Below, piece by piece: positions 51,628 through 61,149 of a stretch of DNA of 64,000 nucleotides; within the stretch, counting starts at the first letter, position 1, and every line of letters begins with the position of its first letter. The notes beneath the pieces were generated by a model. The model had not been told where the DNA came from, ran no database searches, and was given only the letters and a program-made list of their open reading frames with translations. The DNA is from UBA6244 sp963676875 (lineage in GTDB: Bacteria; Bacteroidota; Bacteroidia; Bacteroidales; F082), in NCBI GenBank assembly GCA_963676875.1, contig OY781436.1:3534001-3598000 (forward strand), read 5' to 3'. The position numbers and the translations under genes were made by a program.

Positions 51628-53412
51628 TTATTGCACGCTGTTTTCTTTTATAAAGTTCACTAACCCTTTGGCTTTGAAAATATTCATCAGCTTTTCGGGA
51701 AGCGCGGCAAAAGTAAAGCTTTTATTGCCAACGGTGACCACCCCTTTTTCAAAATTAATGTTAATTTCATCTCCCGGGTGGTAAGCCTTTACAGCTTCGG
51801 GTAGCAGGATGATGGGAAGCCCTTGGTTGACGGACGAGCGATAGAAAATCCTGTTGACCGATCCGCAAATAACGGCTTTTACACCGGCATGTGCCAATCC
51901 CACAGCCGGATGCTCACGCGAGCTGCCACAACCAAAGTTGTCGCCGGCCACGATGATGTCGCCGGGTTGGACATTTTTGGTAAAGTTCACGTCGAAACCT
52001 ACAAACAGGTGTTCCATGATTTTTTCAGGTTCGGAACTTAATACGCTGTAGGTGAGGTTTCCGGCAAACATTTGGTCTGTATTGAGGTTGTTGGCGTCGG
52101 CGTAGTTCCATACATTTCCCAGACGGCGGTTGTCGTTCTCGTCGATGGAAACTGTGTTGGTTTGTTCGATGGAGTAGGGGAATTTGTCGTTGGATTGTAT
52201 GCCCCTGGGATCCACGATTTCTCCGGCCAGAGCCGAATAGGCCACGGTAGCGGGAGAAGCCAGGTAAACAAAGGATTCCTTGTTGCCCATACGGCCTTTA
52301 AAATTTCTGTTGGCGGTGGAAATCACGTTGTACCCATCAGCCGGAATGCCTTGTCCGGTTCCCAAACATGGGCCACAGGAAGCAGCCAACACGTTGGCAC
52401 CTGCTTCGAGCAAGGTTTCGATGATGCCCTCTTTCATGGCTTTGATGTAGATTTCCTGTGAGGCGGGTACGACCACAAACTGAAATCCCATGGGTATTTT
52501 TTTGCCTTTTACGATGTCGGCTACAATTTTTAAATCCTCAAACCGGCCGTTGGTGCATGTTCCAACGAGGGCTTCATGGAGTTTGGTTCCGGCCACTTCC
52601 GATACGGCTTTTACATTGTCCACATGGTGGGGTGCTGCCACCACCGGAAATACATCGCCCAAGTTGATGGTGATTTCCTTGAGGTAAGTGGCTCCTTCGT
52701 CGGCCCAAACGCCTTCCATTTTTTCACCCAACCAGGCTTGCAACACTTCATCGTTGGGGAACACGGCATTTTTAGCGCCCATTTCTGAAGCCAGGTTGGC
52801 CAGGGTCATGCGTTGGTCGATGGTCAGGGTTTTTACCCCTTCGCCGTGGTATTCGATAGACATGTAGTCGGCGCCGCTGGAGCCAATCATGCCGATGATC
52901 CACAAACTCAGGTCTTTGGCATAAACACCGTCGTTCAATTTTCCCGTTAGGGTAATTTTGATGGATTCGGGAACCCGGAACCATGTTTCGCCCACTTTCC
53001 ACAGACCGGCAGATTCGGTACGGTCGATACCGGCGGCAAAAGCGTTGAAAGCCCCGGCGGTACAGGTATGGCTGTCGCTGCCCACAATAATCATGGCCGG
53101 TTTGGCATATTCGGCCATAATTTGATGACAAATACCTTTTCCGGCATCATGGAATTTTTTTATACCCTGATCTTTCACAATCTGCCGGATGGTTTCGTAT
53201 TGGTTGGCCAGTTTGGCAGTGGTGGGTGGAGCATTGTGGTCGAGCACGATGAGCAATTGGTCGGGATCGTTTACTTTAACGCCACCCATTTGTTTAAAGG
53301 TGCTGAAAATACTCGAAGTATTGTCGTGGGTGAGGATGATGTCGGGACGAGCGAACACGATGCTTCCCTTGGGTGCATTGAATATTTTTTCTGCAAAAGT
53401 TCTTTTTTCCAT
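51628..53412 (-). CDS. compact aconitase-family hydratase (LeuC/LeuD-like domains fused)
   Basis: A 594-residue iron-sulphur enzyme. It has the SDSHTCTAGAFNAFAAGI loop, the Fe-S cysteines in VGTCTNGR and AASCGPCLGTGQG, and the C-terminal swivel domain with GDNFGCGSSREHPAV, so the LeuC-like and LeuD-like parts are in one chain. It is shorter than the AcnA (about 890 residues) and AcnB families and resembles the compact aconitase type described from Aquifex and related bacteria. It probably interconverts citrate and isocitrate, but isopropylmalate or homoaconitate activity cannot be excluded. The start METMEKRTF is not used; the ATG at 53412 (MEKRTF) is preferred. Confidence 0.9.
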   Translation of the reverse strand: MEKRTFAEKIFNAPKGSIVFARPDIILTHDNTSSIFSTFKQMGGVKVNDPDQLLIVLDHNAPPTTAKLANQYETIRQIVKDQGIKKFHDAGKGICHQIMAEYAKPAMIIVGSDSHTCTAGAFNAFAAGIDRTESAGLWKVGETWFRVPESIKITLTGKLNDGVYAKDLSLWIIGMIGSSGADYMSIEYHGEGVKTLTIDQRMTLANLASEMGAKNAVFPNDEVLQAWLGEKMEGVWADEGATYLKEITINLGDVFPVVAAPHHVDNVKAVSEVAGTKLHEALVGTCTNGRFEDLKIVADIVKGKKIPMGFQFVVVPASQEIYIKAMKEGIIETLLEAGANVLAASCGPCLGTGQGIPADGYNVISTANRNFKGRMGNKESFVYLASPATVAYSALAGEIVDPRGIQSNDKFPYSIEQTNTVSIDENDNRRLGNVWNYADANNLNTDQMFAGNLTYSVLSSEPEKIMEHLFVGFDVNFTKNVQPGDIIVAGDNFGCGSSREHPAVGLAHAGVKAVICGSVNRIFYRSSVNQGLPIILLPEAVKAYHPGDEININFEKGVVTVGNKSFTFAALPEKLMNIFKAKGLVNFIKENSVQ

Positions 53413-53481
53413 GGTTTCCGATGTTGAATATTTCTTTGTCAGATGATAATGATAGCAACTATTGGTCACGATTTTTTCATA

Positions 53482-53489
53482 CAAAAGTA
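53482..53489 (-). promoter_or_regulatory. -7 box (TACTTTTG) of the aconitase-family gene
   Basis: On the minus strand it fits TAnnTTTG, 70 bp upstream of the ATG at 53412. It supports a start at 53412 and not at the upstream 53511. Confidence 0.45.
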
Positions 53490-53588
53490 TGGGATATTTT
53501 GTCAGGTGCAACTAAAAACCAAGGATGTGGCATAAATTGAAATCAATCTAAACAGATTTTTTTGGGCATGAAAATAGTTGGTGAAATG

Positions 53589-53619
53589 TTTGGAGATAAC
53601 AAACAAAATATTACTTTTG
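53589..53619 (+). promoter_or_regulatory. promoter of tRNA-Ser
   Basis: TTTG (53589-53592), a 19-bp spacer and TACTTTTG (53612-53619) match the Bacteroidota consensus perfectly, with the tRNA 13 bp downstream of the -7 box. Confidence 0.75.
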
Positions 53620-53631
53620 CAGTCCTGTTTT

Positions 53632-53719
<88 letters not shown>

Positions 53720-53725
53720 AAGATG

Positions 53726-53753
53726 AATCCCCGAGTTAGGGGATTTTTTTTTT
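53726..53753 (+). terminator. terminator of tRNA-Ser
   Basis: Inverted repeat AATCCCC/GGGGATT (53726-53732 with 53739-53745), six-base loop, then a T run of about ten. The tandem repeat array begins immediately after it. Confidence 0.9.
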
Positions 53754-54460
53754 GGGTGGTGGTTTTTGACGCTGATTGCGCTGACTTTGTGCGCTGATTG
53801 ATTTGGGTGATGTTTTTTGACGCTGATTGCGCTGACTTTGTGCGCTGATGGATTTGGGTGGTGTTTTTTGACGCTGATTGCGCTGACTTTGTGCGCTGAT
53901 TGATATGGATGATAGTTTTTGACGCTGATTGCGCTGACTTTGTGCGCTGATGGATTTGGGTGGTGTTTTTTGACGCTGATTTCGCTGACTTTGTGCGCTG
54001 ATTGATTTGGGTGATGTTTTTTGACGCTGATTGCGCTGACTTGGTACGCTGATTGATTTGGGTGGTGTTTTTTGACGCTGATTGCGCTGACTTGGTACGC
54101 TGATTGATTTGGAGGATGTTTTTTGACGCTGATTTCGCTGACTTCGTGCGCTGATTGATTTGGATGATGTTTTTTGATGCTGATTGCGCTGACTTTGTGC
54201 GCTGATGGATTTGGGTCGTGGTTTTTGACGCTGATTGCGCTGACTTTGTGCGCTGATTGGTTTGGGTGGTGGTTTTTGACCCTGATTTCGCTGACTTTGT
54301 GCGCTGATTGGTTTGGGTGGTGGTTTTTGACGCTGATTTCGCTGACTTTGTGCGCTGATTGGTTTGGGTGGTGGTTTTTGACGCTGATTTCGCTGACTTT
54401 GTGCGCTGATTGGTTTGGAGGATGGTTTTTGACGCTGATTTCGCTGACTTCGTGCGCTGA
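53752..54460. repeat. 51-bp tandem repeat array, about 14 units
   Basis: Units start at 53770, 53821, 53872, 53923, 53974, 54025, 54076, 54127, 54178, 54229, 54280, 54331, 54382 and 54433 (the last partial), each exactly 51 bp apart. The core is TGACGCTGATT(G/T)CGCTGACTT(T/C)GTGCGCTGA and the variable part is a G/T-rich stretch of about 15 bp. Inside the unit, GCGCTGA/CGCTGA recurs three times. Because 51 is divisible by three, reading frames stay open in two minus-strand frames and part of the plus strand; they encode 17-residue repeats with no signal or domain, so I treat the array as non-coding. Confidence 0.97.
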
Positions 54461-54754
54461 ATTAATATGTAAGTTCCTAAACCAGAACAAGTAAGCATTT
54501 CATTTCAACAAGCTTTATATTATACTCCTTCCATTGTCTCATATATTGAAAGGCGTTCTTTCAAGGAGAAATTAAACAGCCTTTGGAGTAAATTTTACTA
54601 AATTTTGATCTTGACAGATATTCATAAGTAGCCCAAATTCATCCACTTGTCTATTGCCAAACATCACTTGTCTAATATATTTTTTTATAAAATTCAGGTT
54701 GACCAAATTTGCACTTAACTAACTTTTATCCACCTGGGATTAATTTGAAATCTT
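54461..54754. other. 294-bp stretch between repeat array and serine hydrolase gene
   Basis: AT-rich sequence with no supported gene. It contains the upstream region of the serine hydrolase gene at 54755, but no perfect TAnnTTTG element was found. Confidence 0.4.
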
Positions 54755-57139
54755 ATGAAAAAAGTGAACCTTCTGCTGATTTTTTGCATCGCGTTATCTG
54801 TTGGAATAATGGGTCAAGGCAATTACCATCAAAAACTAGTCTCTGGCAATACCTTAAACGAACTTATTGAAGCGCAAATGGAATTGCACAATATAAGTGG
54901 ACTAAGTGCTACTATTATAAAAAATGATATGGAAGTTTGGAATGTAAACCTGGGTTTGGCCAACAGAGAAACAGGTTTACAGGTTACTGATTCAGTTTCA
55001 TTTTTACTGTATTCGGCAACAAAACTCTTTACAGGAATTGGATTGATGCAACTATGGGAAGACGACTTGTTTGAATTAGATGATCCCATCAATGATTATT
55101 TACCATTTACGGTTACACATCCTGATTTTCCAGATACTGATATCACCTTTAGGATGCTAATGAGTCATGTTGCAGGCATTGATGATAATTGGTCGGGTGT
55201 GATAGATGATGTTATGGTTTTTAACTATGACACTCCCATTAGTTTAGGCGACTTTTGCTATAATTATTTTTCAGAAGGTGGAAGTTATTATGGTGCCAAT
55301 ACATCTTTTACCGATTCGGAACCCGGTACTTCCTGGAAGTATAGTAATACAGCTGTCACTTTGTTAGGTTATCTCATTGAATTAATTGCAGATCAAGACT
55401 ATACTGAATACATTGAAGAGCATATTTTGTTGCCACTTGAAATGAACACCAGCACCTACTACCTATCTGGCTTGGACACTTCTTTCCTGGCCAACGAATA
55501 TATAATGGATAACAATGAATATTACCCTTTAGGTTTCAGGTCGTGCCCACTTCTTCCTGCAGGTTTTCTTCATACAACAAGAGAAGAAATCAGAAATTTT
55601 CAATTCATGCTTTTAAACAAGGGAAGTTATAACAATGAAAGCGTTTTGGATTCTGCAACTTTAAACCTGATGCAAACCATTCAATATCCGGATATAGCAC
55701 CGTACACCGGACTCATTTTCGGTTACGACCATATAAATGATGTATGGGGACACACCGGTGGAATGAATCAAAATATAAAAACATCTGTATTCCATAAATA
55801 CGATGAAAACTGGGGCGTAAGTATGCTTTGCAATGGAGCCGAAGATCCATGGAGCATTATCTTTATGCTCTATCAATATGCTCACGAACATGAGCCTATA
55901 ACCGCAGAATTTATTGAGGTTTTAGATGATGGAGATTTGATACTAAATAGTAATGAGGAAATCAATTTGAATATCGATTTAAGAAATCAATTACTCGATG
56001 ATTTAGAGGATGTAAAAGTTGTTATTTCTTGCGAAAATGAAGAGGTGTTAATTACTGATTCAGTGGATGTAATACAACATATTAACTCTGGGGAATTAAC
56101 CACAAATCCGGTACATTTTCATCTAAAAACACAAGAAATCGCAAGTGGTTTTGAACAAGCATTCAACTTAACTTTTTCACAAAATGGGGTCGTAATTGGT
56201 GCCACCGAATTCACCTTGTTTTTTGGCAAAGCTGAAATTTTGATAATCAAGGATGAGGAGCATTTTTATAGTCAAAGAGCTGATGCAATATCACGATATA
56301 AAAGTGCTGTTGAAAACAATGATTTCAGTTGTCGCGAATATGACATCAATGGATATAACTTTCCAAATGAAGATTTTTTTGGAGAATTTAGTGCCGTTAT
56401 CTGGTATACCGGATTGGACAATGTAGTGTTTAATGATCTTTTTAATGAAGAACAACAATTGCTCATTGGTAATTATCTGGATGGAGGAGGACATTTATTC
56501 CTCTCTGGTCAGAACGTTGGAGATGCCATTGGTGAAACTGATTTTTTTCATGATTATCTGCACGCCAATCATCTCAATACAACCTACAACGGCTATTTAA
56601 GAACTGAAGGAGTTGATGATACAGAAATTGGAGATGGCTTGTCGTTTAATATTTTTGGCGGAGATGGAACCAATACACAAAATTCGGCAAGTGTAATTGA
56701 GCCCATCAATGGAGCGCAAGCCATATTCAAATATTATGCTTCGGAAGAGGTAGCCGGTATTTCATTTGAGGGTGACTATAAGCTGGTTTTCCTTCCCTTT
56801 GGATTTGCGGCGATTGATAATCAGGTAGACAGAGATGAGCTAATGGAACGAATCCTCAATTTTTTTGATTTGAACACCAATATTTCCGATATCGAAATTA
56901 GCGAGGATGAGGTGCTTATTTTTCCAAACCCGTCTAATGGTCAGAAACTAACCATAAAACACAATTTTTCCGTTCCAACAACAATGCGCATTCATAACTC
57001 AATGGGGCAATTGATTTATGAATCATCCGTGATGTCTGCCAGTGATGAAAGTGAAATGCCGGATTTAGAAAGAGGTGAATATGTGGTTGTGTTTTCCAAT
57101 GCATCAAAAACCTATAGCCGAAAGATAATTGTATTTTAA
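54755..57139 (+). CDS. secreted serine hydrolase (class C beta-lactamase-like) with T9SS sorting domain
   Basis: A 794-residue exported protein. The N-terminal part (about 30-385) is a beta-lactamase/D-alanyl-D-alanine-peptidase fold with the catalytic SxxK at Ser87-Lys90 (YSATK), the YSN at 196-198 and a HTGG motif near 330 that replaces the usual KTG. After it come a beta-sandwich (about 390-490) and a Rossmann-like domain (about 500-700; EILIIKDEEHFYSQRADAI and GGGHLFLSGQNVGD) of a type seen in extracellular Bacteroidota proteins. The end (VLIFPNPSNGQKLTIKH, GEYVVVFSNASKTYSRKIIVF) is a T9SS type A sorting domain. The substrate (peptide, ester or lactam) is unknown. Confidence 0.9.
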   Translation: MKKVNLLLIFCIALSVGIMGQGNYHQKLVSGNTLNELIEAQMELHNISGLSATIIKNDMEVWNVNLGLANRETGLQVTDSVSFLLYSATKLFTGIGLMQLWEDDLFELDDPINDYLPFTVTHPDFPDTDITFRMLMSHVAGIDDNWSGVIDDVMVFNYDTPISLGDFCYNYFSEGGSYYGANTSFTDSEPGTSWKYSNTAVTLLGYLIELIADQDYTEYIEEHILLPLEMNTSTYYLSGLDTSFLANEYIMDNNEYYPLGFRSCPLLPAGFLHTTREEIRNFQFMLLNKGSYNNESVLDSATLNLMQTIQYPDIAPYTGLIFGYDHINDVWGHTGGMNQNIKTSVFHKYDENWGVSMLCNGAEDPWSIIFMLYQYAHEHEPITAEFIEVLDDGDLILNSNEEINLNIDLRNQLLDDLEDVKVVISCENEEVLITDSVDVIQHINSGELTTNPVHFHLKTQEIASGFEQAFNLTFSQNGVVIGATEFTLFFGKAEILIIKDEEHFYSQRADAISRYKSAVENNDFSCREYDINGYNFPNEDFFGEFSAVIWYTGLDNVVFNDLFNEEQQLLIGNYLDGGGHLFLSGQNVGDAIGETDFFHDYLHANHLNTTYNGYLRTEGVDDTEIGDGLSFNIFGGDGTNTQNSASVIEPINGAQAIFKYYASEEVAGISFEGDYKLVFLPFGFAAIDNQVDRDELMERILNFFDLNTNISDIEISEDEVLIFPNPSNGQKLTIKHNFSVPTTMRIHNSMGQLIYESSVMSASDESEMPDLERGEYVVVFSNASKTYSRKIIVF

Positions 57140-57173
57140 GCGCTATGTTGATTCGTACATAAACTTTATCAAA

Positions 57174-59774
57174 ATGAAAACAATAAAAATCACACTAATT
57201 ATTTTATCGATACATTTTTGCTTTTATTCGAGTGCCCAAAAATGGATCAGTACACTTCAGCCAAAGGATGGTGAAATGGGTAGCTTCTATGATATTCAAA
57301 GGGCTTTTTATGAAAAACATCAAGATCAACCAATAGAAGATTATTTGAAGGAATACAAAAAATTCAAACGTTGGGAATGGTATATGGAGCAACGTGTGGA
57401 CAACTCGGGGTATTTGCCCACAAGAACCCTTTGGTCGGAAAATCAAAAAACCATGAACACCCGTCAGTTTTTGCAAAACAACGCTGATTGGAATTGCATA
57501 GGCCCTTTCGGACCCCCCATTTGGAAAGTAAATAACGCATATAATGGAACCATAAGTGGAGCCGGTCGGGTTGAATGTATTGAATTTCACCCAAGTAATC
57601 CGGACATTATGTGGATTGGAACACATTCGGGAGGGTTTTGGAAAACAACCGATGGAGGAGTGTCCTGGTTTACAACATCCAACGAACTTCCTTCTTTGGG
57701 TATCAGCGATATCGTGGTTGATCCATCTAACCCTGATGTATTATATGTGGGAACGGGTGACAGAGATACGGATTATACTTTTAGCATAGGTTTATTAAAA
57801 TCTTTGGATGGAGGTGAATCATTTCAGGAAACCGGGCTTAACTATATAATACAAGATCAGGAAGTAATTACTGAAATCATCATCGATCCAAATAACTCTG
57901 ATATACTGATTGTTTCGACCACAGAAGGAATTTATAAGAGTACTGATGGAGCGTTGAATTGGAATCTGGTACAAGCGGGTAATTTTCGAGATATGGTGGT
58001 TAAGCCCGGCGACCAACAAGTGATTTATGCATCTACCTACGGTTATAATGGTGGAGCTGAAATCTATAAATCTGCAAACCAAGGTGATTCTTTTGAAGTC
58101 ATTAATAACACAGGGGTCAACCCATATCAAGTGTCAAGAATCACCATTGCAGTTACTCCTGTCAATCCCGAATTGGTGTACTTCGTTTGTAGCAAAGTTT
58201 CAGGAAATCAATCAGGATTGAAAGGAATTTATAAATCAGATGATTCCGGAGATTCGTGGTCGGAAATAGTCAGCTCCTCGGATATAAATCTGCTGGGGCG
58301 ATCTGTTTCTGGAAATGATACCGAAGGTTATGGATGGTACACATTATCTTTAGCAGTTTCTCCTGTCGATCCCGATTTAATTTTTGTGGGAGGAATCAAT
58401 ACCTGGCGTTCCATTGATGGTGGCGAAAATTGGGAAATTAAAACCACAGAAATCCCCAATTTGAGTGGCGTATCCTTTTCCTGGGTCGATCAACATGAAA
58501 TCAGAATAAACCCATTGAATCAGATTGTTTACTTAGCTCACGATGGTGGTGTTTACAAATCTGAAAATAATGGAGATACGTTTGAAGATATTTCGCAGAA
58601 TTTAAATATTATGCAAATGTATAAACTCGGCTGCTCACCCACCAACGAAGATATCATTGTAGCAGGTTGTCAAGACCAATTCGGAATGCTGTATAACGAG
58701 GGCGTATGGGAAGCCACTTATACAGGTGAGGCAAGCGAGCATTTTGTCTCAAACGACGACCCCAATACACTTTTTTGTTATGGTTTTGGTTTTGGCATGA
58801 TCAGATCAACAAATAGAGGGTATTCTTATTCCAGCATCAATCCCCCGGGAATGAGTAAGAATTTTTGGCTTATTCCAACCATTTCACACCCTCATTTTGC
58901 CCATACCATTTATGTAGGTGCACAGGGAATATATAAAAGTTGCGATGAGGGTAATACCTGGGAAACCCTGATAGGTAATTTGTCCAATTCATATGCATTG
59001 AATACAATAGAAGTAGCTTTCTTGGATGATAATTATATTTATACCTGCTCTCAACAAAGGATATGGAAATCTGTTGATGGCGGGCAAAATTGGATCAACA
59101 TCACCTATGGTTTGCCTGATACCAGATATATTACTGATATTGCTGTTTCGGAGATCGATCCATTGCATGTTTGGATTAGTTTGTCAAAATTTATTGATGG
59201 GGAAAAAGTGTTTGAGTCCATAGATGGTGGAGAAACCTGGAACAATGTTAGTTCTAACCTGCCCAATGTTCCCGTCAATACCATTATTTATAGCAACGAT
59301 GGTTATGATGGAATTTATGTGGGTAGTGATATTGGCGTATTTTATACGAATAAGCAAATGAATGCCTGGGAGGATTTTAGCACTAATTTACCCAATGTAA
59401 TTGTGTCGGAATTAGAAATACACAAGCTCTCCGGTAAAATAAGGGCAGCTACACATGGTCGGGGTTTGTGGGAGTCACCATTATACGACAATTCGCTATT
59501 AACCTTACAAACCAAAACTATACAGAGCTTTTCCATAGCCCCAAACCCGGTGAAAAATCAGCTGCAAATTTCCTACAACTTTATTAATCAATCCAATGGG
59601 TTTATTTTGATTAAAAACATGGAAGGAAAAGCGGTGCTGTCATTCGAACAAACATTTACAAAAGGAAATCAACATACAACCATTGATGTTTCTAATTTAG
59701 CTTCAGGTTTTTATATAGTTGAATGTGTAGTTGACAATAAAACCTGTGCATCAGCCAAAATGATTAAGTTCTAA
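57174..59774 (+). CDS. BNR/sortilin-type repeat protein with T9SS sorting domain
   Basis: An 866-residue secreted protein. After a signal peptide (MKTIKITLIILSIHFCFYSSAQ) it has at least nine BNR-type units in which a Asp-Gly-Gly..Trp pattern recurs (KTTDGGVSW, KSLDGGESF, KSDDSGDSW, RSIDGGENW, KSENNGDTF, KSCDEGNTW, KSVDGGQNW, ESIDGGETW), giving a beta-propeller of the sortilin/VPS10 or glycosidase-like kind. The C-terminus (SFSIAPNPVKNQLQISYNF, GFYIVECVVDNKTCAS) is a T9SS type A domain. It probably acts on or at the cell surface; no active-site evidence is visible. The ATG at 57174 is preferred over an upstream start in the previous gene. Confidence 0.88.
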   Translation: MKTIKITLIILSIHFCFYSSAQKWISTLQPKDGEMGSFYDIQRAFYEKHQDQPIEDYLKEYKKFKRWEWYMEQRVDNSGYLPTRTLWSENQKTMNTRQFLQNNADWNCIGPFGPPIWKVNNAYNGTISGAGRVECIEFHPSNPDIMWIGTHSGGFWKTTDGGVSWFTTSNELPSLGISDIVVDPSNPDVLYVGTGDRDTDYTFSIGLLKSLDGGESFQETGLNYIIQDQEVITEIIIDPNNSDILIVSTTEGIYKSTDGALNWNLVQAGNFRDMVVKPGDQQVIYASTYGYNGGAEIYKSANQGDSFEVINNTGVNPYQVSRITIAVTPVNPELVYFVCSKVSGNQSGLKGIYKSDDSGDSWSEIVSSSDINLLGRSVSGNDTEGYGWYTLSLAVSPVDPDLIFVGGINTWRSIDGGENWEIKTTEIPNLSGVSFSWVDQHEIRINPLNQIVYLAHDGGVYKSENNGDTFEDISQNLNIMQMYKLGCSPTNEDIIVAGCQDQFGMLYNEGVWEATYTGEASEHFVSNDDPNTLFCYGFGFGMIRSTNRGYSYSSINPPGMSKNFWLIPTISHPHFAHTIYVGAQGIYKSCDEGNTWETLIGNLSNSYALNTIEVAFLDDNYIYTCSQQRIWKSVDGGQNWINITYGLPDTRYITDIAVSEIDPLHVWISLSKFIDGEKVFESIDGGETWNNVSSNLPNVPVNTIIYSNDGYDGIYVGSDIGVFYTNKQMNAWEDFSTNLPNVIVSELEIHKLSGKIRAATHGRGLWESPLYDNSLLTLQTKTIQSFSIAPNPVKNQLQISYNFINQSNGFILIKNMEGKAVLSFEQTFTKGNQHTTIDVSNLASGFYIVECVVDNKTCASAKMIKF

Positions 59775-59841
59775 TTGCTTTTCTAAAAAAGAAAATTTAT
59801 CAATGAATGCATAACACAGTATATAAATTAAATCGCAACTG

Positions 59842-61149
59842 ATGAAACAAGGCTTTATAATAATTCTTATTGCTTTACTAATTTTTGGATGCACAACAAA
59901 TCCCGAAAGTTCTAATAAAGATACAATCCGGAAAAACAGAAAAAGCAATACAAAGGAGAGACTCCTCTTGCAGAATGCAAATTTAATCGATGGAAATGGC
60001 ACAGAATTACAAAAGGAGGTTAATATATTGATTGAAAATGGTTTTATTAAGAGGATTTTTCCTTTTGATAAAGAGGAGACTGATACAACAATTAGAACTA
60101 TTGATTTAGAGGGCAAGTATATCATTCCAGGCTTAATTGAGGCGCATGCACATCTATGTAAATCTCCAGAAAAGGATTTAACAAAAGCGCTCTATTTTGG
60201 GATTACATCTATTCGCGATATGGCTGGTGATGGATCGTATTTACTTGAATTGCAACAAGCTATAAAAAATACAGAAATCGACGCCCCGGATGTATACTTT
60301 TCAGCGGTCATGGCAGGACCTGAATTTATTGAAAAAGACGTTAGAGCCAGGATATCGACACCTGAAAGATATAATTTAGGCGAAGCTCCCTGGATGCAAG
60401 TCGTTGATAAAAACACGAATATCTTTAACTGCATTCATGCAGCAAAAAAGTGTGGGGCAAGTGGATTGAAACTTTATGCCGATCTAACAAAAGAAACTGT
60501 TTTCAAATTAACAGAAGAGGCTCATAAACAAGGATTAATGGTTTGGTCTCATGCCTTTATTGGACCGGCCAATGTTCTTGATGTCGTGGAGTCAGATGTG
60601 GATGTTATTTCACATATTCAGGCACTACTCTATGATAAAAACTGGGATATCAAACGCGATGGTGCAATGGCCATAAATGAGGACCAATTCAATACAGTAT
60701 ATTTTCAAGAGATCATTCAAAATCTTCAGCAAAAGCAAATCCTGGTTGACGCAACACTTTCTATATTGAAAAGCTCCTGCAATAATGATCAGGAATTAAT
60801 GAATACTATTTATAGGCTGACTCATATTGTTTATGAAGCAGGCATCCCAATTGTAGCCGGAACTGACAATTCATTAATTCTAAAAAGGCTTAATCAACCA
60901 GCGCTTTACGATGAAATTCAAACACTGGTAAATCAATGCGGAATCACGCCTTTAGACGCCATAAAATGTGCAACAAAAAATGGATCCATTGCTTTAGGTA
61001 TTGAAAAAACACATGGGACTATTGAAGTTGGCAAAGCGGCAAATTTACTCGTGCTTAATAGCAATCCTTTAGAAAAAATAGAGAATATACAAACGATAAA
61101 TCTGCTTATAAAAGATGGTATAATAATTAAAAAGAAGAAGAATGAATAG
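59842..61149 (+). CDS. amidohydrolase-family lipoprotein
   Basis: A 435-residue protein with a lipoprotein signal (MKQGFIIILIALLIFGC). The metal-dependent amidohydrolase fold has HAH in IEAHAHLCKS, a probable carboxylated lysine in GLKLYADLT, histidines in VWSHAFIG and VISHIQALL and an aspartate in AGTDNSL. These are the ligands of a binuclear or mononuclear metal centre of the imidazolonepropionase/prolidase-like (COG1228) group. The protein is probably surface or periplasmic. Its substrate is unknown. The next gene begins eight bases before the stop. Confidence 0.9.
   Translation: MKQGFIIILIALLIFGCTTNPESSNKDTIRKNRKSNTKERLLLQNANLIDGNGTELQKEVNILIENGFIKRIFPFDKEETDTTIRTIDLEGKYIIPGLIEAHAHLCKSPEKDLTKALYFGITSIRDMAGDGSYLLELQQAIKNTEIDAPDVYFSAVMAGPEFIEKDVRARISTPERYNLGEAPWMQVVDKNTNIFNCIHAAKKCGASGLKLYADLTKETVFKLTEEAHKQGLMVWSHAFIGPANVLDVVESDVDVISHIQALLYDKNWDIKRDGAMAINEDQFNTVYFQEIIQNLQQKQILVDATLSILKSSCNNDQELMNTIYRLTHIVYEAGIPIVAGTDNSLILKRLNQPALYDEIQTLVNQCGITPLDAIKCATKNGSIALGIEKTHGTIEVGKAANLLVLNSNPLEKIENIQTINLLIKDGIIIKKKKNE

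Noticed and set aside
53752..54460. CRISPR array
   Set aside because: Units are contiguous 51-bp copies; the variable part is about 15 bp and similar in all units, so there are no unrelated spacers. No cas genes are near.
54174..54494. Plus-strand frame of 106 codons in the array (Trp/Leu-rich repeats)
   Set aside because: It begins and ends with the array, has no ribosome binding site or domain, and is a by-product of the repeat.
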